From Bacteroidota bacterium (GTDB lineage Bacteria; Bacteroidota; Bacteroidia; Flavobacteriales_D; Sanyastnellaceae), in the NCBI GenBank assembly GCA_002746975.1, contig NVXE01000007.1, positions 118,615 through 182,614 on the forward strand: a stretch of DNA of 64,000 nt, in the 5' to 3' direction. Numbering within the stretch: position 1 is the first letter of the stretch; every line of letters begins with the position of its first letter. Position numbers and translations under genes: made by a program. This document shows, piece by piece, positions 8,647-16,982 of this stretch. The notes under the pieces were generated by a model. It saw only the letters and a list, made by a program, of their open reading frames with translations, did no database searches and was not told where the DNA came from.

Positions 8647-9957
8647 ATGAGCAAAGTAGTTATATCATACTCCAAACCCACTGAGCGAATGAGATATTCA
8701 GCAGATATCTTATTCCGGGTATGCCTGGGAATTGATGTCGAGTGGAATAAAGAAGTAGAGTTAGATAGTTACGGTTATACAATAAAATCAGAGACGAAAA
8801 CTATAGTGTGCCCTATTCACTCGTTAAGTATGAACGACGATAAGGCCGCTAGATCTTCTGGGGTAAGGTGGACAGATTGGAGGGGGTTTAAATTTCCGGC
8901 TGAGGTTTTAGGTGTTACAGACTTGGTTTTTGACCCACTAGCATCGGCATTCTTTTGTTGCTCAAGGTGGGAAGAATTTCCTTCAATGGGAGATATTAAC
9001 ACTACTGAAAGAGATTCTCATGGTAGATATAAGGGAAATCAAAGTGCCGCTTTTAGTGAAGGAATGCTGAGAACACCACTTGTAGAGAATTTGGCCTGGG
9101 CTATATCAGCAGAACTTAACCTTAAACATCCTGTATCCTCTAGAGATTATGAATTTAAGCCCACAATAGACGTTGACATAGCATATGCTTATTTGGGCCG
9201 AAGTGTTTTTCATAGTATTGCTGCTAGTGCAAGAGATTTGATTCTGTTTCGTTGGAGTAATTTCGTGAATAGAATTCAGGTATTGTTAAAAGGTGATGGA
9301 GATCCTTATGATTCGTACAATTACTTTCTTTCCCTTCACGAAGACCAAAACCTAAGTACGATATGCTTTATTCATTACGCTGAATACAATCGCCCCTATG
9401 ATTTGGGTGTTTCTAAACCGTATTTGGATTCACTAATTACTAAACTGAGGGGAAGAGCAAAAATATGTTGGCACCCCAGTTATGCCGCAACTCAGGAGAG
9501 GGGTGAGAAATTTAAAATGGAAAAGAAATCATTTGAAGATAAGGGGATAGTAGAAGAGGTGAGAACTCATTTTTTGAGAGGTCAATCTTCTATTTGGCGA
9601 GAATTTCAGGAAAATTCTATTTTGCACGATTATTCTATGGGATACGCAGATCAGCCAGGGTTTAGGGCTGGAATGAGTAGACCGTTTCCTGCATTTGATA
9701 TTGAAAATAACGAACCGCTAGAACTAATAATTCACCCTTTTGCGATAATGGATTCAACACTAATGACCTACTTGCAGTTAGATGCTGATAGCTCGATTCA
9801 ACTTGTAGGAGAGATGTCTGATGCAGTAAGAAAAGTAGGAGGAGTAATGGTTTCTGTTTGGCACAATACTTCAGTTTCGGATCATGGCATTTGGAAAGGT
9901 TGGCAAAGTCTTTATGAGGATGTAGTACGTAGGTGCTTACCTTCGTCACATGAATGA
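8647..9957 (+). CDS. Polysaccharide deacetylase family protein (Bacteroidota type)
   Basis: 436 residues without an obvious signal peptide. The N-terminal half (1-170) is a Bacteroidota-specific region (with DPLASAFFCCSRWEEF and a TPLVENLAWAI helix) that regularly precedes the catalytic part. The NodB-like part begins near 175 with TIDVDIAYAY, in place of the usual TFDDG, followed by a KICWHPSYAA His motif, a FRAGMSRPFPAFD stretch and LIIHPFAIMD. These fit a metal-dependent carbohydrate esterase fold (CE4-like), but the degenerate first motif leaves activity uncertain. It sits between wecB and upp, overlapping upp by 8 bases, so the whole block is probably one operon. A role in trimming or modifying surface sugars is inferred. 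Confidence 0.75.
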   Translation: MSKVVISYSKPTERMRYSADILFRVCLGIDVEWNKEVELDSYGYTIKSETKTIVCPIHSLSMNDDKAARSSGVRWTDWRGFKFPAEVLGVTDLVFDPLASAFFCCSRWEEFPSMGDINTTERDSHGRYKGNQSAAFSEGMLRTPLVENLAWAISAELNLKHPVSSRDYEFKPTIDVDIAYAYLGRSVFHSIAASARDLILFRWSNFVNRIQVLLKGDGDPYDSYNYFLSLHEDQNLSTICFIHYAEYNRPYDLGVSKPYLDSLITKLRGRAKICWHPSYAATQERGEKFKMEKKSFEDKGIVEEVRTHFLRGQSSIWREFQENSILHDYSMGYADQPGFRAGMSRPFPAFDIENNEPLELIIHPFAIMDSTLMTYLQLDADSSIQLVGEMSDAVRKVGGVMVSVWHNTSVSDHGIWKGWQSLYEDVVRRCLPSSHE

Positions 9958-10615
9958 TAACACGATACACGATTTCAGTAAAATGCCTGGATTGTCAGGT
10001 AATTTCTTGTTCGGTTTACGTCATCCGAAAGCTCAAAGCCATAGAGGAGCTTTCAGACATAATCTACAGAGGTTAGGATGGGTTATTGGAAATGCTCTTG
10101 CTTCAGATTGGCCTATGCGTGAGATAGAGGTTAACACGGGGTTAGGCACAGCAAAATGTACAATTCCAGCTGAGCAACCCATTCTTGCAACCGTTTTAAG
10201 GGCAGGTTTACCTATGCATACTGGAGTTTTAGAGGTTTGGGACCAAGCTGATTGCGCTTTTGTTTCAGCATATCGAAAACATAATTCCGAAGGTGGATTT
10301 GATATTGAGATTGAGTATTTAGGAGCACCATCATCAGATGGCAGGATACTTGTGATAGTAGATCCTATGCTGGCAACGGGAGCTTCAATGGTGGCTGCAT
10401 ATAAAGCGCTTAGTTCAGATGGGATACCTAGTAAACTTCATATAATCTCTGCTATTGCAAGCCCTGAGGGCTTGGAGTACGCACAACGAGAACTACCAAA
10501 AGGCACTACATTTTGGATAGGTGCTATTGATGATGGTCTAGATGAAAATGACTATATAGTTCCTGGTTTAGGTGATGCAGGAGATCTTTCTTACGGCCCT
10601 AAATCTAGGTCTTAA
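9950..10615 (+). CDS. upp: Uracil phosphoribosyltransferase
   Basis: 221 residues. The PRPP-binding loop is VDPMLATGASMV (137-148), and the C-terminal uracil-binding motif YIVPGLGDAGDLSYG is intact. The enzyme salvages uracil to UMP with PRPP in the cytoplasm. The ATG at 9950 lies inside the end of the deacetylase gene (8-base overlap); the N-terminal extension of a few residues compared with the shortest family members is normal. Followed after 9 bases by a small membrane protein gene. Confidence 0.95.
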   Translation: MNDNTIHDFSKMPGLSGNFLFGLRHPKAQSHRGAFRHNLQRLGWVIGNALASDWPMREIEVNTGLGTAKCTIPAEQPILATVLRAGLPMHTGVLEVWDQADCAFVSAYRKHNSEGGFDIEIEYLGAPSSDGRILVIVDPMLATGASMVAAYKALSSDGIPSKLHIISAIASPEGLEYAQRELPKGTTFWIGAIDDGLDENDYIVPGLGDAGDLSYGPKSRS

Positions 10616-10624
10616 AATCACTCT

Positions 10625-11098
10625 ATGGAATCGAGTTTAATATCAATAATTTTGGGATATATAGGCTGGGTATTTATGTCTATTTTGAAATTTCTGATTA
10701 CTCCTTCCTTAATGATTGCTGCTGGTTATAATTGGTGGGAGGTTCTAATAATAAGTTCTTTCGGAGCTGTTTTAGGAGTTTTTATTTTCTATAATGCAGG
10801 TAAAGCAATTTTTAATTGGTGGTCAAAATTTAGGACAAATTCAAAAAAGAATGATTCCTCCCCTCGTAAACCTACCCCTTCAAAAAGTAAGCGAAGGTTC
10901 ATCATCTTTAAGGATAAATATGGATTGCCAGGTTTAATTCTAATATCAGGCATCATTTCCGTTCCTATTGCAGCTGTCTTGGCAGCTAAGTATTTTAGAA
11001 ATAATAAGAAAACGCCATTCTATCTAATTATAGCATTTATGTGCTGGGCTTGCTTTTTGACCTTTGTTAGTTGGAGAGTTAAAGAGGGCGTTTCATAA
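10625..11098 (+). CDS. Small integral membrane protein, unknown function
   Basis: 157 residues with four likely transmembrane helices: about 5-28, 38-58, 99-120 and 131-149. Between the second and third lies a strongly basic, Ser/Pro/Lys-rich cytoplasmic loop (about 66-92). The third helix follows KYGLPGLILISGIISVPIAAV, reminiscent of small exporter-like proteins with a conserved GlxG...P pattern, but I cannot assign a family. It sits 9 bases after upp and 9 bases before the yjjG-like gene, so it is transcribed with them. Confidence 0.7.
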   Translation: MESSLISIILGYIGWVFMSILKFLITPSLMIAAGYNWWEVLIISSFGAVLGVFIFYNAGKAIFNWWSKFRTNSKKNDSSPRKPTPSKSKRRFIIFKDKYGLPGLILISGIISVPIAAVLAAKYFRNNKKTPFYLIIAFMCWACFLTFVSWRVKEGVS

Positions 11099-11107
11099 TA
11101 TAATTAC

Positions 11108-11824
11108 ATGAAGGACTTATTTTTCGATTTAGACCATACCCTTTGGGATTTTGAGAAGAATTCTAGAGAAGCTTTGAAAGAGGGATACGATTTATATTCA
11201 CTTAATACAAAAGGTATAGGTGATGTGTCAGAGTATGTTTTTCATTACGAAAAAGCGAATACTTGGTGCTGGGGCGAATATCAAGCTGGTAGAATGGAAA
11301 AGAATGAGTTAAGGTGGCGTAGATTTTCTATGGCACTCGAATATTGTGGCCTAGACGTTAATAGCGACCCTGAAGTGAAGATGCTCGGTGAAAAATTAGG
11401 TAAGCACTATGTAGAAACTTCGCCTTTTATGACTCATTTGGTTAAAGATGCCTTGGAGGTTGTAAAAGAATTGAAAAACAGAGGTCATAGGCTGATTATT
11501 CTAACAAATGGCTTCGAGGAGGTACAGCACATTAAAGTTAATAGGTGTGGTTTAGAACCATTTTTCGAAAAGGTCTTAACTAGTGATGCTCTAGGCATTA
11601 AAAAACCAAATCCGGGTATTTTTAAACTTGCACTCCACATTGTTGGCTCTCGTGTACAAGACGCGGTAATGCTAGGAGATAGTTTGGAGTCTGATGTAAT
11701 GGGGGCGAGAGATTCGGGATGGGGACAGGTTTATTATAACCCCATGGGTATCCCACATAACGAGGCGGTTTTACACGAAGTAAAAGACCTAAAATCTATA
11801 TTAGAGATTAAATTGAATAAATAA
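11108..11824 (+). CDS. yjjG: YjjG-like noncanonical pyrimidine nucleotidase (HAD superfamily)
   Basis: 238 residues. HAD motif I is FFDLDHTLWDF (Asp7, Asp9), motif II TNGF (about 138), motif III Lys in KKPNPGIF, and motif IV MLGDSLESDVMGA. The DHTLWDF form and the alpha-helical cap are those of the YjjG group, which dephosphorylates non-canonical pyrimidine nucleotides and so cleans the pool. Position near upp agrees with a pyrimidine-related role. It ends the plus-strand operon. Confidence 0.88.
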   Translation: MKDLFFDLDHTLWDFEKNSREALKEGYDLYSLNTKGIGDVSEYVFHYEKANTWCWGEYQAGRMEKNELRWRRFSMALEYCGLDVNSDPEVKMLGEKLGKHYVETSPFMTHLVKDALEVVKELKNRGHRLIILTNGFEEVQHIKVNRCGLEPFFEKVLTSDALGIKKPNPGIFKLALHIVGSRVQDAVMLGDSLESDVMGARDSGWGQVYYNPMGIPHNEAVLHEVKDLKSILEIKLNK

Positions 11825-11883
11825 AAGAAAGTATGTTTGGTCTAAAGGTGAAATAAGGATAAACCTTTTCTTAACTTCGTGAT

Positions 11884-12198
11884 ATGGCAAACGAAGAAAA
11901 AAAGAATAAGCTAAATATTGAGCTACCCGAAGATATGAGCGCTGGTGTCTACTCAAACTTAGCTGTAATAACTCATAGTCCCACAGAATTTGTTGCAGAT
12001 TTCATCCAAATAATGCCGGGAATGCCTAAAGCAAAGGTGCGTTCTCGTGTTATTATGACTCCTCAACATGCAAAGCGTTTATTAAAAGCTTTGGCAGGTA
12101 ATATCCAGAGATTTGAAGACAATCATGGAGAAATATCTGAGATTAGCGGACCAGAATCAATACCATTAGCATTTGGAGGCCCTCAGGGAGAAGCTTAA
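11884..12198 (+). CDS. DUF3467 family protein
   Basis: 104 residues, conserved across Bacteroidota, starting at ATG with MANEEKKNKLNIELPEDM. The core pattern GVYSNLAVITHSPTEFVADFIQIMPGMPKAKVRSRVIMTPQHAKRLL is characteristic of DUF3467, a small beta-rich domain of unknown role. The gene stands alone: 59 bases after yjjG and ending in a hairpin that also covers the stop of the convergent dihydroorotase-like gene. Function is unknown. Confidence 0.88.
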   Translation: MANEEKKNKLNIELPEDMSAGVYSNLAVITHSPTEFVADFIQIMPGMPKAKVRSRVIMTPQHAKRLLKALAGNIQRFEDNHGEISEISGPESIPLAFGGPQGEA

Positions 12199-12212
12199 TT
12201 TTTTATTAAGCT
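12192..12212. terminator. Hairpin shared by two convergent gene ends
   Basis: AGCTTAAT (12192-12199) pairs perfectly with ATTAAGCT (12205-12212) around a five-T loop. It covers the stop codons of both the DUF3467 gene and the convergent dihydroorotase-like gene. No T-run follows the stem on either strand, so it may protect 3' ends rather than terminate strongly. Confidence 0.55.
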
Positions 12213-13479
12213 ATTGCGAAGCTAAATAGATATTTGCCCCGTTAATTGTACCTAATACTGCACCTTGTAGTTTTTGTGTTTTCCATGGGTCATTAACTCC
12301 ACCCGATATTTTAGGATGTACGAATGATTTTTCTGGATCAAACCAAGTGATTTTTGCGTCCATTCCAACTTCTATATGAACTTCTGGGATGTTGTATATT
12401 CTTCTTGTGGCGTTAGATATTGAATCTACTAGTCTGGGAAGTTCTAAGTCTGGACAAGCGGTATTAATAGCAGCGAAAGTAGCTTCGATTCCTGATATTC
12501 CGAAGGGGCTGAGAGAGAATTCCACATCGTGAGTTTCAATGTTCTCTGGCCTATGATCTGACACTATGTTGTCTAAGGTCCCATCAGAAAGGGCTTTGCG
12601 AAGTGCTTTTCTATCGGATTTGGATCTTAATGGAGGGTGTACCTTTAATGTTCCATCGAAATTACTGAGGTCTTCATCACAAAAAGTGAGATGATGAGGA
12701 GTTGTAGATGCTGAGATATACAATCCTCGCTTTTTAGCAGCCCTTATTAATTTAACCCCTTCTGCAGATGATATGATAGGAATATGAAGCCGCCCTCCAG
12801 AATATGATAAAATTTCAATATCTCTATTCAGTCTAATCGTTTCAGATTCGGTAGGTGATCCAGTAAGGCCTAGAGCTGTACTTGTAACGCCTTCATGAAT
12901 ACTTGCTCCAGGATTTAGATCTGATTCATTTGATTCAGCAATAACTACATCCCCATTCGGTGCCAAATATTCTAACGCTCTTTGTAGTAACCCCACTCTG
13001 TCAATAGAACTGTCATCTGAAAAACCTATTGCTCCAGCGTTACTCATGTCTAGTAATTCAGCTAATTTCTCACCCTTTCTTCCAACAGAAATACAGCCTA
13101 TAGGTAGTGGGGTGCATGGAGTATTGCAATCTTTACCTCTAGAAATCAAGTATGATATAGAAGACTTATTATCTATAGGAGGTGAAGTGGATGGCAGAAT
13201 TGCCACGTCAGTGAACCCACCAGCAGATCCCGCAATTAACCCCCTTTCTAACCCTTCTTTTAGTTCTAAACCAGGATCTCTAAAATGAGCTTGCCCGTCC
13301 ATCCATCCTGGGCTTATAAAACTGTCCTTAGCATCAAGAATTTGTGCTTTTTTTGTATCTAAACCTGTTCCAATTTCATCAATGATTCCATTTTTAACCC
13401 TAACATCAAGACGTAAATTATTATAACTTCCACCAATATCAACGACTGTAACGTTCTTTAAGATTATATGACTTTCCAT
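12211..13479 (-). CDS. Dihydroorotase-family protein with lost metal ligands
   Basis: 422 residues, amidohydrolase fold, clearly homologous to class I dihydroorotases (GWMDGQAHFRDPG at 58-70, SAGGFTDVAILPSTSPPIDN, TLKVHPPLRS, FGISGIEATF). Key ligands differ: the HxH pair reads Gln63-Ala-His65; the usual vHaEd region reads VIAESNESDL with no His; the usual HiStaes region reads HIPIISSAEG with shifted His; only the late Asp308 in SDHRP is kept. Related Bacteroidota proteins share the QxH form and are usually annotated pyrC. In other bacteria inactive dihydroorotases act as structural partners of aspartate transcarbamoylase; here no pyrB is nearby. The start overlaps the end of the BatA-type gene by 16 bases, so translation is coupled. 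I therefore avoid the pyrC symbol. Confidence 0.8.
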   Translation of the reverse strand: MESHIILKNVTVVDIGGSYNNLRLDVRVKNGIIDEIGTGLDTKKAQILDAKDSFISPGWMDGQAHFRDPGLELKEGLERGLIAGSAGGFTDVAILPSTSPPIDNKSSISYLISRGKDCNTPCTPLPIGCISVGRKGEKLAELLDMSNAGAIGFSDDSSIDRVGLLQRALEYLAPNGDVVIAESNESDLNPGASIHEGVTSTALGLTGSPTESETIRLNRDIEILSYSGGRLHIPIISSAEGVKLIRAAKKRGLYISASTTPHHLTFCDEDLSNFDGTLKVHPPLRSKSDRKALRKALSDGTLDNIVSDHRPENIETHDVEFSLSPFGISGIEATFAAINTACPDLELPRLVDSISNATRRIYNIPEVHIEVGMDAKITWFDPEKSFVHPKISGGVNDPWKTQKLQGAVLGTINGANIYLASQ

Positions 13480-15527
13480 CGTTTTTGAAGAATTGTCTCA
13501 CCTGCAAGGGCTAGAATTACTACAAGTATAAGGTACCACCAAAAATGGTTTCCAGTTTCCAAATCTCCAATGACAGAAGATATCGTTTCATTATTTACAC
13601 TTAGAACAACAGCATTGTTCCATCCATATGATGATAATTGTTCCTTGAAGCTAGGTATATCCCAAGCTGTAGGGTCACTTTCTGCTCTGTCAGCATTAAC
13701 ACCAAAAGCAAGAACGGGTTTGTTTTGCACAGCAACAAAATAATTACCTGGTTTTTGGATTGAAGGTCCTAGTAAAAGTTTTGTTTCTCCTCCAGTACTT
13801 CTGGACTCTGGGATGGTGACATTAGATCCGCCCAATTCAGAAATAATTATTCGGTCTTCAGGCCTGGTTTCAAAATCTAAACTAATGTAATTTTCTTTTC
13901 CTAGCGTGATTGCTTCCACCTTAGCAGATCTAGCAACTTCTGACATTCTAAGAAGTAGGGGTACAAATAGTGCATGATTTACTAGGTTGCCAGTTTCGTT
14001 TGCAATAGGTGAACCAAATAGAAATGCTCCTCCTTCACCAACATCAATCTTTGATAAAAATGGAAGCCCAGCATTTGTAAAGGACAAAACTTCTTCTCGT
14101 GGAGTAATCTTGCGAGCAATACATCTATCGGTTGAAGGCATATCCATTCTATTTGGAATGGAAGAAAACATCCCTTCGAAAAAAGGATTCTCAAATTTGA
14201 GACTTCCAATAATTTGAGGAGAATCATAACGACTCCATCTCAAGCCGGAACCAAACCCTAGCTCAGTTCTTAGTGAATTTGCTTTAGGAGAAAGATTAGA
14301 AGAATCAGGGATAATAACTACAGACCCGCCTTTCAATGAAAAGTTTTTAAGAGACTGAGTTAATCCATTAGTGGGTGTTTCAATCCCATTTGCGATAATT
14401 AAATCGTAAGTTGACAAAGTTGCTTCGTCTGGAAGAGCTTCAAAAGTATCAAGCTTTACAAAGTCCTTAACGGAATGAAAAACATTATTTATACTCTTTG
14501 TTTCTTTAGAATTGATATCTGGAGTTAGTTGAAGAATGTTGATTTGATTTACAACCTCATAACCAAGAAAGTATGTATCATCAAATGTGATAGGAGCATC
14601 GTCAATAGTAAGAACTGCGTGATAAATTCCAGGATTTTCGTGAGTGAACCGCAGTACTGTATCTGTTGAAAGACCTGGTTCAAGATGAAAAGTTGTAATC
14701 GCTTTTCTCTCTCCTTGTATGTGAAGTTGTAATCCCAAACCATCCACTCTTTCCATAGCATTATGCTTAATTCGGACGTTTAATAGTGCTGGTTTACCAG
14801 CAGAGGCTATAGGAGCATTAAACCAAGCGGAGTCAATCCAAACGTTAGGCCTTTTATTTGCTAGGCAAGGAAGAAAGTAAAGACTAATATTCGTGTCGGG
14901 AACAAAAGATTCAGATAATATATGTGAACTTTTTTGCAGGTCACTCAAAAGGTAGATTGTGCGATTTCTATTTCCGGCTTTATTTAATTGGTCTGACGAA
15001 CGAGATATTACAGACTCAATATTTCTAACGAAAGGCTCGGTTTGCACAGCTGCAATTCTCTCGAGCGCTTCATCTTTACTGAGAAAATGCGAGTCTTTAC
15101 CGGCAAAACTGTTTGTGATTATGTGAAACTTGTCAGTTTCAGAGTAATTATCAACTATTTCGGCGGCTCTAGTTTTCGAAACTTGTAATAAAGGGCCATC
15201 TTCTCCTATAGCATCTATTGAAGGGCTAGTGTCTAGGTAAATAGAGATAGCATTACCGACTCCTGAGTCATTGTCATTACCTTTTGAAAAAGGTATATAA
15301 GGGTCTGCAAAAGCGGAAACAATAGCTGCCACAACTATTAACCTTAACAAAAGAATTAATAAGTTTCTTAATCGATGCTTTGATCTTGTTTCTTTTTTTA
15401 CATCGGCCAAAAAAGCTACATTGGAAAAAGCTACTTCACGAAATCTTCGCAAATGCAGTAAATGGATTAAGACGGGAATTATTAGCGCTGCTAACCCCCA
15501 AAGTATTTCAGGTTTGACCCACTCCAT
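13464..15527 (-). CDS. BatA-type membrane protein with von Willebrand A-like region
   Basis: 687 residues. The N-terminus MEWVKPEILWGLAAL...HLLHLRRFREVAFSNV is the BatA domain: two membrane helices (about 6-24 and 55-75) separated by a basic loop. Residues 90-230 resemble a von Willebrand A fold (SIYLDTSPSID, TIYLLSDLQKS), though the MIDAS DxSxS is DTSPS. A long extracytoplasmic beta-rich part follows, and a last helix (about 660-680) precedes the basic C-terminus. Bat proteins in Bacteroidota are linked to aerotolerance and envelope stress; the exact task of this two-domain type is unknown. A minus-strand TAACTTTG element (15536-15543) ends 8 nt before the ATG. Confidence 0.82.
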   Translation of the reverse strand: MEWVKPEILWGLAALIIPVLIHLLHLRRFREVAFSNVAFLADVKKETRSKHRLRNLLILLLRLIVVAAIVSAFADPYIPFSKGNDNDSGVGNAISIYLDTSPSIDAIGEDGPLLQVSKTRAAEIVDNYSETDKFHIITNSFAGKDSHFLSKDEALERIAAVQTEPFVRNIESVISRSSDQLNKAGNRNRTIYLLSDLQKSSHILSESFVPDTNISLYFLPCLANKRPNVWIDSAWFNAPIASAGKPALLNVRIKHNAMERVDGLGLQLHIQGERKAITTFHLEPGLSTDTVLRFTHENPGIYHAVLTIDDAPITFDDTYFLGYEVVNQINILQLTPDINSKETKSINNVFHSVKDFVKLDTFEALPDEATLSTYDLIIANGIETPTNGLTQSLKNFSLKGGSVVIIPDSSNLSPKANSLRTELGFGSGLRWSRYDSPQIIGSLKFENPFFEGMFSSIPNRMDMPSTDRCIARKITPREEVLSFTNAGLPFLSKIDVGEGGAFLFGSPIANETGNLVNHALFVPLLLRMSEVARSAKVEAITLGKENYISLDFETRPEDRIIISELGGSNVTIPESRSTGGETKLLLGPSIQKPGNYFVAVQNKPVLAFGVNADRAESDPTAWDIPSFKEQLSSYGWNNAVVLSVNNETISSVIGDLETGNHFWWYLILVVILALAGETILQKRWKVI

Positions 15528-15532
15528 TTCGG

Positions 15533-15562
15533 TTGCAAAGTTAATTAGTTTTCCGACCTTTA
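15533..15562. promoter_or_regulatory. Interlocked divergent promoters, BatA and TIGR02757 genes
   Basis: On the plus strand TTG (15533-15535) and GACCTTTA (15555-15562) are 19 nt apart and point to TIGR02757, whose ATG is only 4 nt further (15567). On the minus strand TAACTTTG (complement of 15536-15543) lies in that 19-nt spacer and points to the BatA gene (start 15527). The two polymerases must compete for the same ~40 bases. Confidence 0.65.
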
Positions 15563-15566
15563 CACC

Positions 15567-16382
15567 ATGAATTTTAAGGATAAGAAGGCAGATGACTTAA
15601 TTAAGTTATCAAAGCTCGAATTAGGAGAGTTTTTACTAGAGAAAGCAGAGCAGTTTGAAACACAAGATTTCATCCCCGATGACCCAATTTCAATACCCCA
15701 TATGTTTTCGAAAAATGGCGATATAGAAATAGCGGGATTCCTAGCAGCCACAATAGCTTGGGGTAATAGGAAGTCGATTTTAAAAAATGCAAATCGCCTG
15801 ATGGAAAGGATGGATTTCTCTCCCTATGATTTCGTTGTAAATTTCGAAAAATCAGATGAAAAGGTATTCCAAGGCTTTGTTCACAGAACTTTTCAACCAG
15901 AAGATGTCGTCTGTTTTATGCAAGCTTTACAGCAAATTATTCGTAATTACGGTTCATTAGAGAACGTTTTTGCTCAAAGTTGGGAGACCTCAGGCCGTCC
16001 TGACAACCTTAAATCTACCATTATTGATTTTCATAATACTTTCTTTGATATTCCGCACGCTCAAAGAACTCGTAAACATGTAGCAAATCCATCAAGAGGT
16101 TCTGCAGCAAAACGCATAAATATGTATCTACGTTGGATGGTAAGATCTTCAGATAAAGGCGTGGATTTAGGTATTTGGAAGAGGTTGCCGACAAGTGTTT
16201 TAAGTATTCCATTAGACGTTCATACTTCTAACGTAGGTCGTGCGTTAGGTCTCTTGGAGAGAAAACAAAATGATTGGAAATCTGTAGCTGAGCTAGATAA
16301 ATCGCTCAGATATTACGATTCTAAAGATCCAGTAAAATATGATTTCGCATTGTTTGGTTTAGGAGCGATTGAAGGTTTTTAA
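15567..16382 (+). CDS. TIGR02757 (DUF2400) family protein
   Basis: 271 residues. The pattern SIPHMFSKNGDIEIAGFLAATIAWGNRKSIL (partly quoted: PHMFSKNGDIEIAGF, AATIAWGNRK) and the C-terminal RWMVRSSDKGVDLGIW and PLDVHTSNVGRALGLL are hallmarks of this Bacteroidota/Spirochaete family of helical proteins. The HTSNVGR segment and overall helical content recall DNA glycosylase helix-hairpin-helix folds, which is only a suggestion. Function is not known. It is divergent from the BatA gene with 39 bases between starts. Confidence 0.85.
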   Translation: MNFKDKKADDLIKLSKLELGEFLLEKAEQFETQDFIPDDPISIPHMFSKNGDIEIAGFLAATIAWGNRKSILKNANRLMERMDFSPYDFVVNFEKSDEKVFQGFVHRTFQPEDVVCFMQALQQIIRNYGSLENVFAQSWETSGRPDNLKSTIIDFHNTFFDIPHAQRTRKHVANPSRGSAAKRINMYLRWMVRSSDKGVDLGIWKRLPTSVLSIPLDVHTSNVGRALGLLERKQNDWKSVAELDKSLRYYDSKDPVKYDFALFGLGAIEGF

Positions 16383-16393
16383 TCTTCCACAGA

Positions 16394-16975
16394 CTATCCT
16401 ATAAGACCTAGTCTATACTCTACACAATCTTGTATACGATAATACAGTTGTTCTGGCTTATATGTTCTCCACCCCATTTCACTTAATTCTCCTCCCATTA
16501 CAAAGAAACTATCTAGATCAATTGTTTTCATGTCTTCTAAAACATGGTCGTTAAAGTTAAGAAGTGCTATCCAACCATCTTCATCTGTCACCTCATCGAA
16601 CCATTCTTCATAGTATGAGTCATCGCTATAATGAAAATTTAGAACATTTTCACCTATTAAAATATACTTTGAGATGCCGGCATCTTGTAATGTTTCTATA
16701 ACATCACGTTTCAAGAGCATTATGTCATTATGTAAACAATCGTTCCACTCCCCGAATAATTCAATTATTGCATATCCATCTTCATAATCTGCGAATAAAA
16801 TTTTTAAGTATAAAGTTGAAGAACCGAAGACATCCCATTGTGGATGAATGAAATGGTCATATAATTTCATATGATAAGACATTTCATTATACTTTCTATC
16901 ATAGAATGGACTTTGAGGATCATTACTTGAGATATAATGATTTCTCCAACTATAATATGGTTCTATTGAGTGCAT
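16394..16975 (-). CDS. Conserved acidic Bacteroidota protein, unknown function
   Basis: 193 residues, very rich in Tyr, Trp, Asp and Glu. Motifs that look conserved are YYSWRNHYISSNDPQSPF near the N-terminus, YDHFIHPQWDVFGSSTLYL, IIELFGEWNDCLHNDIMLLK, and ILIGENVLNFHYSDDSYYEEW. I recall such proteins being widespread in Flavobacteriia as hypothetical proteins, without an assigned domain. There is no signal peptide or membrane helix. It follows murQ by 7 bases on the same strand and is probably the last gene of that operon. Confidence 0.75.
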   Translation of the reverse strand: MHSIEPYYSWRNHYISSNDPQSPFYDRKYNEMSYHMKLYDHFIHPQWDVFGSSTLYLKILFADYEDGYAIIELFGEWNDCLHNDIMLLKRDVIETLQDAGISKYILIGENVLNFHYSDDSYYEEWFDEVTDEDGWIALLNFNDHVLEDMKTIDLDSFFVMGGELSEMGWRTYKPEQLYYRIQDCVEYRLGLIG

Positions 16976-16982
16976 TTGAAAC

